Below, in pieces: positions 1 to 5,788 of a stretch of 7,327 bases of DNA. Source of the stretch: Bacteroidetes/Chlorobi group bacterium ChocPot_Mid (GTDB taxonomy: Bacteria > Bacteroidota > Ignavibacteria > Kapaibacteriales > UBA2268); NCBI GenBank assembly GCA_003731675.1, contig RCNQ01000166.1, forward strand, positions 1 to 7,327. Reading direction: 5' to 3'. The notes under the pieces are model-generated. The model made no database searches and had not been told where the DNA came from. It was given only the letters and a program-made list of their open reading frames with translations. How positions within the stretch are numbered: the stretch's first letter is position 1; the number at the start of each line of letters is the position of its first letter. A program made the position numbers and the translations under genes.

Positions 1-299
1 CCCTTGCTTACTTGAATGACAAGGGAGGAAGACTGAATTTCAGTACAAGTATCTTACAGGCAATGTGTGTGGATTCAACGATTATTCCGTTTGTAACAAA
101 CGATATAAATATGAGTTTTGGATGTTATGGATGCCGTGATGCAACAGACGCTAAGTCAGGCGAAGCAATATTAGGATTTCCCGGGAATAAACTGGACATG
201 GTTATAAAAAATCTTAAATATTTAAAATCAAAAGCTATTGACAGGTCAAGAGAAAAACTTGTTTATAAATCATTTTGTTATAGAATCGGAGAAAATTAA
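1..299 (+). CDS. DUF169 family protein, C-terminal part (5' truncated)
   Basis: The reading frame is open from the left edge (first whole codon at base 3) to TAA at 297-299, so this is the last ~98 residues of a longer protein; the TTG at 12 is only an internal leucine codon. The segment FGCYGCRDATD followed by GFPGNKLDMVIKNL and a closing helix resembles the C-terminal signature of DUF169 (COG2043), a family of unknown function with a conserved CXXC-containing block; the two cysteines are encoded at 123-125 and 132-134. The cysteine pair suggests metal or redox chemistry, but this is inference. The last residues (VYKSFCYRIGEN) lie beyond the recognisable domain and are nearly repeated in the mini-ORF at 1419-1514. 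The stop codon directly touches the ATG of the porin gene, and GGAG inside this gene's 3' end is that gene's ribosome binding site, so the two are probably translationally coupled. Confidence 0.78.
   Translation, partial: LAYLNDKGGRLNFSTSILQAMCVDSTIIPFVTNDINMSFGCYGCRDATDAKSGEAILGFPGNKLDMVIKNLKYLKSKAIDRSREKLVYKSFCYRIGEN
249..291 (+). repeat. 43-bp direct repeat, copy 1
   Basis: This segment matches 1467-1509 at a constant offset of 1218 bases with only three mismatches (258, 259, 263); the last 28 bases (264-291) are identical. It codes for the end of the DUF169 protein (REK.VYKSFCYRIG) and finishes in GGAG (288-291), the Shine-Dalgarno site of the porin gene, 8 bases before its ATG. The offset is a multiple of three, so both copies are read in the same frame. 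Confidence 0.95.
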
Positions 300-1385
300 A
301 TGACTTTACAAAAATTTGTTTTATTGCTTTTTGTGGCTCTAATGATGGTGTCTGGAACTAAAGTCACTCATGCTCAAAGCGATTCAACGTTTAAACCCGA
401 AGGAAAAATGATTATACAGGTTATTAACAGAACATTATTTGAAAAACAAGCAGAAAATAATACTTTCGGAATGTATATAAATCGTTCTCATTTTGGCTAT
501 AGTTATCAATTCAGCCCCGAATGGTCTGGTGCTGTGGTTATAGATGCAGGCAGACCTACAATATTTGGTAATTTGAATGTTAAGGATTCTACCGGACAAA
601 ATCTGAACTCTTCTTATTCATATCAGCAGGGCAGTTATTATACAATGACTTTAAAGTTTTCTTATATCGAGTTTAAACCGACCAAGGATATAAAACTTCA
701 AGCTGGAGGGATTCTTCAAAATCATTATCTAACTCAAGAAAAGTTTTGGGGTTACAGATACATTCTCGAAACTTTCCCGGACAGATATTTTTCTATCCCA
801 AGCGGTGACTTAGGTTTTATTGGATATTTCAATATCAACAAATGGCTTTCTTTTGATGCTCTTCTAACAAATGGAGAAGGATTTAGAAACAACCAGGATG
901 TCTATGGAAAAGTCAAAATGGGAGTCGGTGTTGATTTTAAACCGGTCGATGGACTTATTTCAAGAATTTATTACGATAATTCTCCCTCCGACAATCCGAT
1001 TGCAAATGCTAACCAACAACTTTATACTGTCTTCATAGGATATAAGCTACCAAAGTTGTTTCGATTAGGAGCTGAATATGACTATCATAAGAACCATAAT
1101 CACCTTCTTAACAATGATTTGTATGGATTTTCAATATATGGTAGTTATATTCTTGAAGAAAATGTTGAATTGTTCGGAAGGTATGACAATTTGCGATCCA
1201 ATACTTTGCAGGGAAAGTCTAATGAATGGAACGAACAAAATGATGGCGATGCAATTATTTGCGGTACCCACTATTCCCCTGTAAAGGGAATTTCACTGTC
1301 GTTATCTTATCAAGGATGGAAACCGGTGGATACGGATTTGAGATACAAAAACACAGTAGCATTCAGTTTTGAGTATAAATTGTAA
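300..1385 (+). CDS. Outer-membrane beta-barrel (porin-like) protein
   Basis: A 361-residue protein with a classical signal peptide: K5 is followed by a hydrophobic core (FVLLLFVALMMV) and a likely signal peptidase I site THA|Q at residues 25/26. The mature chain is rich in alternating aromatic/polar strands (GYSYQF, YTMTLKFSYIEF, SISLSLSYQGW-like stretches) and ends in FSFEYKL, with the C-terminal strand pattern of Gram-negative outer-membrane barrels. Only three long helical-looking segments interrupt it, so a ~14-16-strand barrel is plausible. It is probably a passive or substrate-selective pore; I do not recognise a specific family or substrate. ATG 300 is chosen because GGAG at 288-291 is well spaced and the ATG directly follows the upstream stop. 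Placement between DUF169 and the permease genes suggests it feeds or drains the same substrate across the outer membrane. It is exactly the gene enclosed by the 43-bp direct repeats. Confidence 0.82.
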   Translation: MTLQKFVLLLFVALMMVSGTKVTHAQSDSTFKPEGKMIIQVINRTLFEKQAENNTFGMYINRSHFGYSYQFSPEWSGAVVIDAGRPTIFGNLNVKDSTGQNLNSSYSYQQGSYYTMTLKFSYIEFKPTKDIKLQAGGILQNHYLTQEKFWGYRYILETFPDRYFSIPSGDLGFIGYFNINKWLSFDALLTNGEGFRNNQDVYGKVKMGVGVDFKPVDGLISRIYYDNSPSDNPIANANQQLYTVFIGYKLPKLFRLGAEYDYHKNHNHLLNNDLYGFSIYGSYILEENVELFGRYDNLRSNTLQGKSNEWNEQNDGDAIICGTHYSPVKGISLSLSYQGWKPVDTDLRYKNTVAFSFEYKL

Positions 1386-1403
1386 TTCTACATTAATTAT
1401 TTT

Positions 1404-1411
1404 AAAGGAAG
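1404..1411 (+). promoter_or_regulatory. Strong Shine-Dalgarno site before the 31-codon mini-ORF
   Basis: AAAGGAAG lies 7 bases upstream of ATG 1419. It is one of the best ribosome binding sites in the window and is the main argument that the tiny ORF at 1419-1514 is, or was, the start of a translated gene. Confidence 0.6.
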
Positions 1412-1418
1412 AAATATT

Positions 1419-1514
1419 ATGCAAGTATATGATATTAAATTAATTAACTCTTATCCTTATAAAGATAGAGAAAAAAATGTATATAAATCATTTTGTTATA
1501 GAATCGGAGTTTAA
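1419..1514 (+). pseudogene. 31-aa mini-ORF, probable remnant carrying the DUF169 C-terminal tail
   Basis: ATG 1419 to TAA 1512-1514 encodes 31 residues beginning MQVYDIKLINSYPYK and ending VYKSFCYRIGV. The second half (REK.VYKSFCYRIG) is the same as the end of the DUF169 protein encoded at 1-299, in the same frame and at near-identical DNA level, while the first ~16 residues are unlike anything else in the window. It has a strong Shine-Dalgarno site and its 3' end provides GGAG (1506-1509) for the CoA-binding gene 3 bases further on. The simplest reading is a remnant: a start region joined to the last codons of a DUF169 gene by deletion or recombination. An alternative is a functional leader peptide that couples translation of the CoA-binding protein. 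No function can be assigned to the peptide itself. Confidence 0.55.
1467..1509 (+). repeat. 43-bp direct repeat, copy 2
   Basis: Second copy of the repeat at 249-291 (40 of 43 bases equal, final 28 identical). It ends in GGAG (1506-1509), placed 7 bases before ATG 1517 of the CoA-binding gene, just as copy 1 does for the porin. The two copies bracket one complete unit of porin plus mini-ORF start. Confidence 0.95.
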
Positions 1515-1516
1515 TA

Positions 1517-1930
1517 ATGAACGAAGTTGAAATAATGAGAAATACAAAATCTTTTGCTATTATCGGAGCATCGGCAAAAGAAGACAGCTATGGTTTTAAA
1601 CTTGTGAAAAGCTTAACCGATGTTGGATACAAAGTTTTTCCGATAAATCCGAAATATCCTGATATATATGGTCTAACGACTTATAACTCAACTGAGGATT
1701 TGCCGGAATTACCCGAAAACATTGTATTGGCAATGTCTGCTGTTAATAATCTAAAAGTATTAAATTCGCTACAAAAATTTAAAAGTTCAAATATCTGGCT
1801 CCCACCGGAATGCTGGAATGATGAACTTGTAAACAAAGCAGTAGAAATGAATTTGAATATTCTTAAAGATTTATGTCCGATTGGAACATATTTAAAACTT
1901 AATTTTGAATTAAAAAAGGAAAACAATTAA
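1517..1930 (+). CDS. CoA-binding domain protein (YccU-like, CoA_binding_2)
   Basis: A 137-residue single-domain Rossmann protein. Residues 13-26 (FAIIGASAKEDSYG) form the glycine-containing nucleotide/CoA loop after the first strand, and GYKVFPINPKY (37-47) followed by IYG is the second strand and loop typical of small CoA-binding proteins related to the N-terminal domain of succinyl-CoA synthetase alpha. LPPECWNDEL and LKDLCPIGTY match the later parts of the fold. Length fits the family (about 120-145 aa). The ligand is inferred from family; the physiological role is unknown. ATG 1517 is preferred over ATG 1535 because GGAG at 1506-1509 is correctly placed. Two cysteines, in PPECW and DLCP, are noteworthy among the cysteine proteins of this operon but are not unusual for the family. 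Confidence 0.85.
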   Translation: MNEVEIMRNTKSFAIIGASAKEDSYGFKLVKSLTDVGYKVFPINPKYPDIYGLTTYNSTEDLPELPENIVLAMSAVNNLKVLNSLQKFKSSNIWLPPECWNDELVNKAVEMNLNILKDLCPIGTYLKLNFELKKENN

Positions 1931-1941
1931 CAACTTGCGAG

Positions 1942-2112
1942 ATGAAATCTTATGTGATTTTTATCAATATGGATGGGAAAGCAGAGGTAATGATAAATTC
2001 CGACAAAGTAGCCTTAAATGAAGGACAAATTTTACTATCAGAACCAGCTACTTTTTCATTGATAACCGAAAATGGAGTTAAATTGTTAGGGATACAAATT
2101 ACAAAAAAGTAA
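1942..2112 (+). CDS. Small 56-aa all-beta protein, unrecognised
   Basis: ATG 1942 to TAA 2110-2112 encodes MKSYVIFINMDGKAEVMINS and continues through NEGQILLSEPATFSLITENG to a LLGIQITKK end. It is composed of alternating short hydrophobic strands with turn residues, no cysteine and no membrane segment. The segment NEGQILLSEP..FSLI followed by LLGIQI loosely resembles the second half of a cupin barrel, but this is only an impression. It fills the space between the CoA-binding gene (11 bases upstream) and the first permease (ATG 2 bases after its stop), which strongly supports it as a real gene. The ribosome binding site is weak (GCGAG immediately upstream), so translation may depend on coupling to the CoA-binding gene. 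Confidence 0.65.
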   Translation: MKSYVIFINMDGKAEVMINSDKVALNEGQILLSEPATFSLITENGVKLLGIQITKK

Positions 2113-2114
2113 AT

Positions 2115-2594
2115 ATGATTATATTAATTATTATAACTGTTATTTCTTTGTTGTTATCATTTATTTTTGATAGGAACAAAACAATGAGTGGAATAAAAAA
2201 AGGTATCCTACTTTTTCTGAAAGTATTACCTACTTTATTATCAGTAATAATAATTATTAGTTTAGTTTTATTTTTAACCCCCGATGATTTGCTAATGAAT
2301 TATCTTGGGTATAAAGCAGGTATATCAGCGTATATTTTTGCCGCATTTATTGGTTCAATTTCATTGATGCCCGGTTTTATAGCTTATCCACTTGCAGGTA
2401 TTTTGGTTAAAAATGGAGTCAGTTACCCGGTAATTGCAGTTTTTATTACTACATTAATGATGGTTGGGGTTCTAACAATTCCTTTAGAAAGAAAGTATTT
2501 TGGCTTGAAGGTAACATTAGTAAGGAATGCATTAAATTTTATTGGTGCATTAATCGTGGGTGGTTGGATAGGAGTTTTTTGGAGCTTATTATGA
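2115..2594 (+). CDS. Half-size permease, ArsP/DUF318-like (first of a pair)
   Basis: A 159-residue hydrophobic protein with about five membrane helices (roughly 1-18, 33-54, 70-97, 105-123, 138-158). YLGYKAGI (63-70), the helix containing P86 and P92, the K99-N-G turn, E125 and GLK (130-132) are shared in register with the next gene, and the overall pattern matches one half of a predicted permease of the ArsP/DUF318 superfamily, which in full-length members contains two inverted halves. Family members of this half size are usually annotated only as permease. It has no cysteine, unlike the CSC-containing permease at the right end, so thiol-based metalloid handling as in ArsP is not supported here. 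It most likely forms a heterodimer with the next protein. The stop overlaps the start of that gene by ATGA. Confidence 0.78.
   Translation: MIILIIITVISLLLSFIFDRNKTMSGIKKGILLFLKVLPTLLSVIIIISLVLFLTPDDLLMNYLGYKAGISAYIFAAFIGSISLMPGFIAYPLAGILVKNGVSYPVIAVFITTLMMVGVLTIPLERKYFGLKVTLVRNALNFIGALIVGGWIGVFWSLL
2581..2584 (+). promoter_or_regulatory. Shine-Dalgarno site deciding the start of the second half-permease
   Basis: GGAG lies 6 bases before ATG 2591 and inside the end of the preceding gene. It favours ATG 2591, with ATGA overlap, over the in-frame upstream TTG at 2564. Confidence 0.6.
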
Positions 2595-3124
2595 AGAAAA
2601 TGATTGATAAATATCTATTCAGCATAATTACAATCGTCCTGTTTTTAGTTTTTGTCTGCTATTCTTATTTATCTGATTTTAAGTCGGGAATATATATTAC
2701 AAAACATAATTTCGTACCGCTTTTTTTAGAAATGTTAGCATTTTTACCCTTAATGTTTTTACTTATTGGTTTATTTGATGTCTGGGTACCGAAAGAAAAA
2801 GTAATGAAATATATCGGAAAAGATGCAGGTATTAAAGGGCTTGTATTAATATTTTTACTTGCAACTTTACAGGCAGGACCATTATACGCCGCTTTTCCTG
2901 TTGCACATTTATTATGGAAAAAGGGTGCAGGAATCAGGAATATATTTATTTATCTTGGATTTTTTTCATCTTTAAAAATTCCGATGTTGACATTTGAAAT
3001 TGGTTTCTTAGGTTTAAAGTTTTCAATTTTAAGAACACTATTATCAATACCGGTTTTTGTGTTAATAGCTATTATTATGGAGAAATTTCTTATTACTAAA
3101 GGATATGAAATTAATGAAGGTTAA
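2591..3124 (+). CDS. Half-size permease, ArsP/DUF318-like (second of a pair)
   Basis: A 177-residue membrane protein with helices at about 8-27, 43-63, 82-108, 116-135 and 147-165. From Y74 to L151 it aligns without gaps to Y63-L140 of the preceding protein, sharing Y.G..AGI, P97, P103, K110, G112, E136, GLK (141-143) and R148. The two genes are therefore divergent copies of the same half-transporter. By analogy with the two-repeat architecture of full-length permeases of this superfamily they probably assemble as an inverted or side-by-side pair in the inner membrane. The substrate is unknown; the only cysteine is C23 in the first helix. I take ATG 2591 (GGAG six bases upstream, ATGA overlap) as the start; extending to TTG 2564 would add nine residues with no domain support. 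Confidence 0.8.
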   Translation: MKKMIDKYLFSIITIVLFLVFVCYSYLSDFKSGIYITKHNFVPLFLEMLAFLPLMFLLIGLFDVWVPKEKVMKYIGKDAGIKGLVLIFLLATLQAGPLYAAFPVAHLLWKKGAGIRNIFIYLGFFSSLKIPMLTFEIGFLGLKFSILRTLLSIPVFVLIAIIMEKFLITKGYEINEG

Positions 3125-3146
3125 ATAATTATTTATATATTAATAA

Positions 3147-3530
3147 ATGAATAGAAAAATGGAAGTTACAGAAAAACCAATTGGAATAGTAGCATGTTCC
3201 GGAGCCTCAAATACTGGTTCTTATTCAGATTTAGTTGCACGTAAGCTAATGTCGAGTGGTAAAGCTAAAATGCTATGTCTTGCAAGATTTGCAATCGACG
3301 CAAAGTTTGCTGAAAAATCAAAAAAAGAATATTCTAATTTTGTAGTGTTGGATGGATGCCCGATAAACTGTGCAGAAGAAATTCTCAAGCAGAAAGATAT
3401 TACGAATTATAAACATATCAACACAACTGATTTTGGAATAGTAAAAGGAAAAACTCCGGTAACTGAAGATAAAATTGATGAAATTGTAAATTATATTATT
3501 AATAATAACATGGAAAGTAATAATGAGTAA
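3147..3530 (+). CDS. DGC-domain putative zinc-binding protein
   Basis: A 127-residue soluble protein with four cysteines in a recognisable arrangement: C17 in ACSGASNTGS, C44 in MLCLAR, and C71/C75 in VVLDGCPINC. The Asp-Gly-Cys triplet (69-71) and the CSG..NTG opening are the signature of the DGC domain, a small family annotated as putative zinc-binding protein whose biochemistry is unsettled. Members commonly accompany ArsP-type permeases and thioredoxin-like proteins, as here, so a role in binding or passing on a thiophilic ion is a reasonable inference. No good Shine-Dalgarno site precedes ATG 3147 or the alternative in-frame ATG at 3159, so the exact start is uncertain; the domain begins after both. 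It follows the permease pair by 22 AT-only bases and overlaps the next gene by eight bases. Confidence 0.8.
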   Translation: MNRKMEVTEKPIGIVACSGASNTGSYSDLVARKLMSSGKAKMLCLARFAIDAKFAEKSKKEYSNFVVLDGCPINCAEEILKQKDITNYKHINTTDFGIVKGKTPVTEDKIDEIVNYIINNNMESNNE

Positions 3531-3846
3531 CAAAACACCGATGGAATTATTGAAAGAATTTGCACCTGAATTCGCAAAGAATCAAATGGAAGAAAAAGCT
3601 TTGATTTTTGAAAATACAAATTATCAAAAAGTCCCAAACAAGTATAAAATTCTTATTGGAATTGCTGTAGCTGCAGCTTTAGGCTCAGATACCTGTACAC
3701 AGATGTGGACCAAAATGGCAATTCAAAATGGATTGGCTAATGAAGAGATAACTGAAGCAATTATGGTTGCCCGTTATATGAAGCAAGCAACTGTTAATGA
3801 CACTGTAAGTAATTCTTTTTCCCTTTTAATTGATAAAAATATATAA
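3523..3846 (+). CDS. Carboxymuconolactone decarboxylase / AhpD-like protein with single cysteine
   Basis: A 107-residue all-helical protein. The stretch around residues 55-80, SDTCTQMWTKMAIQNGLANE then EITEAIMVARY, corresponds to the core helix-turn-helix of the CMD/AhpD superfamily, where the usual form is CXXC followed by xxH and a G(A/S)xxEEIxEA segment. Here the first cysteine is Ser55 and only C58 remains, and the usual histidine position is W62. It therefore cannot form the AhpD-type active-site disulfide alone; it may act through a single thiol, use another partner, or have a different activity. The gene overlaps the DGC gene by eight bases (GGAAAG upstream of ATG 3523 acts as ribosome binding site), indicating tight coupling with it. 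Length is normal for a one-domain member. Confidence 0.75.
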   Translation: MSNKTPMELLKEFAPEFAKNQMEEKALIFENTNYQKVPNKYKILIGIAVAAALGSDTCTQMWTKMAIQNGLANEEITEAIMVARYMKQATVNDTVSNSFSLLIDKNI

Positions 3847-3849
3847 TTT

Positions 3850-3871
3850 AAAAATAATATAAGGTATTTTT
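3850..3871 (+). promoter_or_regulatory. Ribosome binding site of the YeeE/YedE gene in the loop of a weak AT stem
   Basis: AAGG at 3861-3864 stands 7 bases before ATG 3872. It lies between AAAAATA (3850-3856) and TATTTTT (3865-3871), which are perfect inverted repeats of seven A/T pairs with an eight-base loop. The stem is weak and may be chance in such AT-rich DNA; the ribosome binding site itself is solid. Confidence 0.4.
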
Positions 3872-5053
3872 ATGAAAACTTTTTTTATAATTATTTTCAG
3901 TTCAATTGCAATTTTCTTTGCAATCTTCGGTATAGTAACATCCCAATGGTATTTGACTGCAATACCAATAGGATTCATGTTCGGCTTTTTCTTGCAAAAA
4001 GGTGATTTGTGTGCATCTTCTGCAATGAGTGAGATGATAATGTTCAAGGACAGAAGTAAAATCTGGGGATTTTGGGTAGCTATTGTTTCTACCATGATTT
4101 CAATAGCTATAATTGAAAGGTTGGGACTAATTACATTAAGTCCTAAACCACTATTCTGGTTAAGCTATATAATCGGAGGAATAATTTTCGGTATTGGGAT
4201 GGTATTTGCAGGTGGATGTATTAGCGGAGTTTCATACAAAGGTGCAGCTGGAAATATAAATTCGATTATGGCTCTGATGGCTGTTCCTATTGGAATTGCA
4301 ATGGTTGAATATGGACCATTGTCTGTTTTCAGCGAAAACTTAAAACAATACTTAGTTAATGGAACTAATGGTGAATCAATATCTTTAAGCTATATAACAG
4401 GTATTCCCTTCTGGATTTTAGCAATTATCTTCGGAATCTCTACCATTGCGTATTCTCTTTGGAAACACAAGAAAAATAAGTTCACATTTTCTATACCTCT
4501 GAAACGTTCATGGAAACCATGGGTAGCTGGTTTGTTAATTGGCATTTTAGGAGCTTTGGCTTATTTATCCTCAGCCGAAACCGGTCGGAATTATCCCTTA
4601 GGTATAACACATGGTGTTTTATTTACAAAAATGTTATTTACTGAAAAACCAGATAATTTGATACTTGTTAAATCAAAACCAAAAATTGAAACCCAAGCTG
4701 TTGCTACACAAGCTAATGTAAAAGTGATTAAAAAACCCACAGAAAATAAGAAAAAAGTTTCTATGTGGTTGGTACTTGTTTTTACTTCTCTTCTTTTTGG
4801 TTCTTGGGTCTCTGCCGCATTGTCGGGACAAGCCAAACTTTTACCCAAAGACCCTTCGCAAACTTTAGTGGCTTTATTTGGTGGACTAATGATTGGAGTC
4901 GGAGCCGCAATGACTGGTGGATGCTCTATCGGCAATATACTTTCGGGTTGGGGGTTAATGAGTATTGGAAATTTTATTTTTGGTATTTTTGTTTTACTCG
5001 CAAATTGGGCAACTACATATTTTTATTTAATGGGTGGTAAAATTGGAAAATAA
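3872..5053 (+). CDS. YeeE/YedE family sulfur-compound transporter
   Basis: A 393-residue inner-membrane protein of the YeeE/YedE family (Sulf_transp), whose characterised member TsuA imports thiosulfate; other members are linked to selenium. Visible signatures are FLQKGDLCASSAM with C47, FAGGCISGVSYKGA with C116, and MTGGCSIGNILSGWG with C351, i.e. the three cysteine-bearing half-helix motifs that line the transport path in TsuA. Between the two halves, residues 258-298 form a Lys-rich, poorly hydrophobic loop probably in the cytoplasm. No TusA/TsuB-type sulfur carrier is next to it, so the acceptor of the imported sulfur or selenium may be one of the small cysteine proteins here. AAGG seven bases before ATG 3872 fixes the start. 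The 3' end overlaps the TrmO gene by 20 bases. Confidence 0.87.
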   Translation: MKTFFIIIFSSIAIFFAIFGIVTSQWYLTAIPIGFMFGFFLQKGDLCASSAMSEMIMFKDRSKIWGFWVAIVSTMISIAIIERLGLITLSPKPLFWLSYIIGGIIFGIGMVFAGGCISGVSYKGAAGNINSIMALMAVPIGIAMVEYGPLSVFSENLKQYLVNGTNGESISLSYITGIPFWILAIIFGISTIAYSLWKHKKNKFTFSIPLKRSWKPWVAGLLIGILGALAYLSSAETGRNYPLGITHGVLFTKMLFTEKPDNLILVKSKPKIETQAVATQANVKVIKKPTENKKKVSMWLVLVFTSLLFGSWVSAALSGQAKLLPKDPSQTLVALFGGLMIGVGAAMTGGCSIGNILSGWGLMSIGNFIFGIFVLLANWATTYFYLMGGKIGK

Positions 5054-5537
5054 GAAAATTTTTGAATTCAATTATATAGGAATTATCAATACTCCGTTTA
5101 TCAAACTGGAGGATATGCCTATACAACCTAAAGGTTCCAAGTCAATTGGAACTATCACTTTGTTTGATGAATATATCCAAGGATTGGAGTGCATAAAAGA
5201 GTTTAGCCATTTGATTTTACTTTATCATCTTCATCAGGTAAAAGAAATGAAGTTAAAAGTCAAACCTTTCTTGGATAGTAAGGAAAGAGGTATATTCTCA
5301 ACAAGGGCACCAGTTAGACCAAATCCTATTGGTCTGTCTATTGTTCGATTAATTGATGTTAAGGGAAATGTATTATCAGTTGAGAATGTAGATATGTTAG
5401 AAGGCACACCATTACTGGATATAAAACCTTATGTGCCTAAATTTGATATTTTCCCTGAAGCGAATAACGGATGGTTGCTGGAGGATGTAGAATTAAAAAA
5501 TGTGAAATCAGATTTTAGATTTTTAAAAACAAATTAA
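5034..5537 (+). CDS. trmO: TrmO-type tRNA (t6A37) N6-methyltransferase domain protein, short form
   Basis: A 167-residue protein with the TsaA/TrmO beta-barrel (UPF0066) hallmarks: YIGIINTPF near the start, EFSHLILLYHLH in the middle, the invariant STRAPVRPNPIGLS (89-102) and LDIKPYVPKFD later. In E. coli TrmO uses S-adenosylmethionine to methylate N6 of threonylcarbamoyl-adenosine 37 in tRNA. E. coli TrmO is about 235 residues; this copy lacks the C-terminal extension, like the short forms common outside gammaproteobacteria. The start is uncertain: GTG 5034 overlaps the transporter gene by 20 bases but has no ribosome binding site, while TTG 5043 has GGGTGG five bases upstream; the domain starts after both. 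A tRNA modification enzyme in a transport operon is odd, and this copy could instead act on another substrate. Confidence 0.83.
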   Translation: MVKLENKKIFEFNYIGIINTPFIKLEDMPIQPKGSKSIGTITLFDEYIQGLECIKEFSHLILLYHLHQVKEMKLKVKPFLDSKERGIFSTRAPVRPNPIGLSIVRLIDVKGNVLSVENVDMLEGTPLLDIKPYVPKFDIFPEANNGWLLEDVELKNVKSDFRFLKTN

Positions 5538-5549
5538 AGGTAAATAATT

Positions 5550-5777
5550 ATGCGAATAAAAAAACAAAACGAAATGAAAATGACACTAATGTTAATGGCA
5601 TTAATTATGACTTCAATTATAACATTTATATCAGTTAGTTTAAATTTTGGTTTGGTTGACGGCTTTTTAGTTAAATGGCTAAAATCATGGGGATTGGCGT
5701 TTGTTCTTGCAGTGCCTATCATGCTATTGCTAATGCCACGTTTAAGAAAATTTGTAGCGAAATATGTCGAACAATAA
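5550..5777 (+). CDS. DUF2798 two-helix membrane protein
   Basis: A 75-residue protein with two membrane helices (about 9-30 and 45-62) separated by a GLVDGFLVKWLKSWGLAF segment and ending in a basic PRLRKFVAKYV tail. The spacing of the helices around GFL..WLKS, then a helix ending in LLMPRLRK, matches DUF2798, a family of unknown function often found beside transporters and resistance genes. AAAGG at 5536-5540 is nine bases before ATG 5550; the ATG at 5574 is a less supported alternative. It sits 12 bases after the TrmO gene and 11 bases before the thioredoxin-like gene. It may be a small accessory subunit of one of the permeases, which is only inference. Confidence 0.75.
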   Translation: MRIKKQNEMKMTLMLMALIMTSIITFISVSLNFGLVDGFLVKWLKSWGLAFVLAVPIMLLLMPRLRKFVAKYVEQ

Positions 5778-5788
5778 TTATTAGTATA

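Noticed and set aside
1078..1284. 68-aa + strand frame inside the porin gene
   Set aside because: Overlaps a well-supported signal-peptide protein in another frame and has no ribosome binding site worth noting.
1386..1418. Possible terminator or promoter after the porin gene
   Set aside because: No GC-rich stem or U-run and no promoter pair; the gap mostly holds the ribosome binding site of the mini-ORF.
2564..2590. Nine-residue extension of the second half-permease from TTG
   Set aside because: ATG 2591 has GGAG six bases upstream and the typical ATGA overlap; the extension adds nothing recognisable.
3125..3146. Possible -10-like promoter in the AT-only gap before the DGC gene
   Set aside because: The 22 bases are all A/T, so a TATATT match is expected by chance; there is no -35 or Bacteroidota-type -33/-7 pair.
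4591..4935. 114-aa minus-strand frame
   Set aside because: Antisense shadow of the YeeE/YedE gene with no family resemblance.
4765..5040. 91-aa + strand frame rich in W, F and C
   Set aside because: Lies entirely within the YeeE/YedE gene in another frame; its aromatic composition is a by-product of glycine-rich membrane codons.
5675..5788. Cysteine-rich 38-residue N-terminal extension of the thioredoxin-like protein
   Set aside because: It is an out-of-frame reading of the DUF2798 gene; ATG 5789 starts right at the first strand of the thioredoxin fold.
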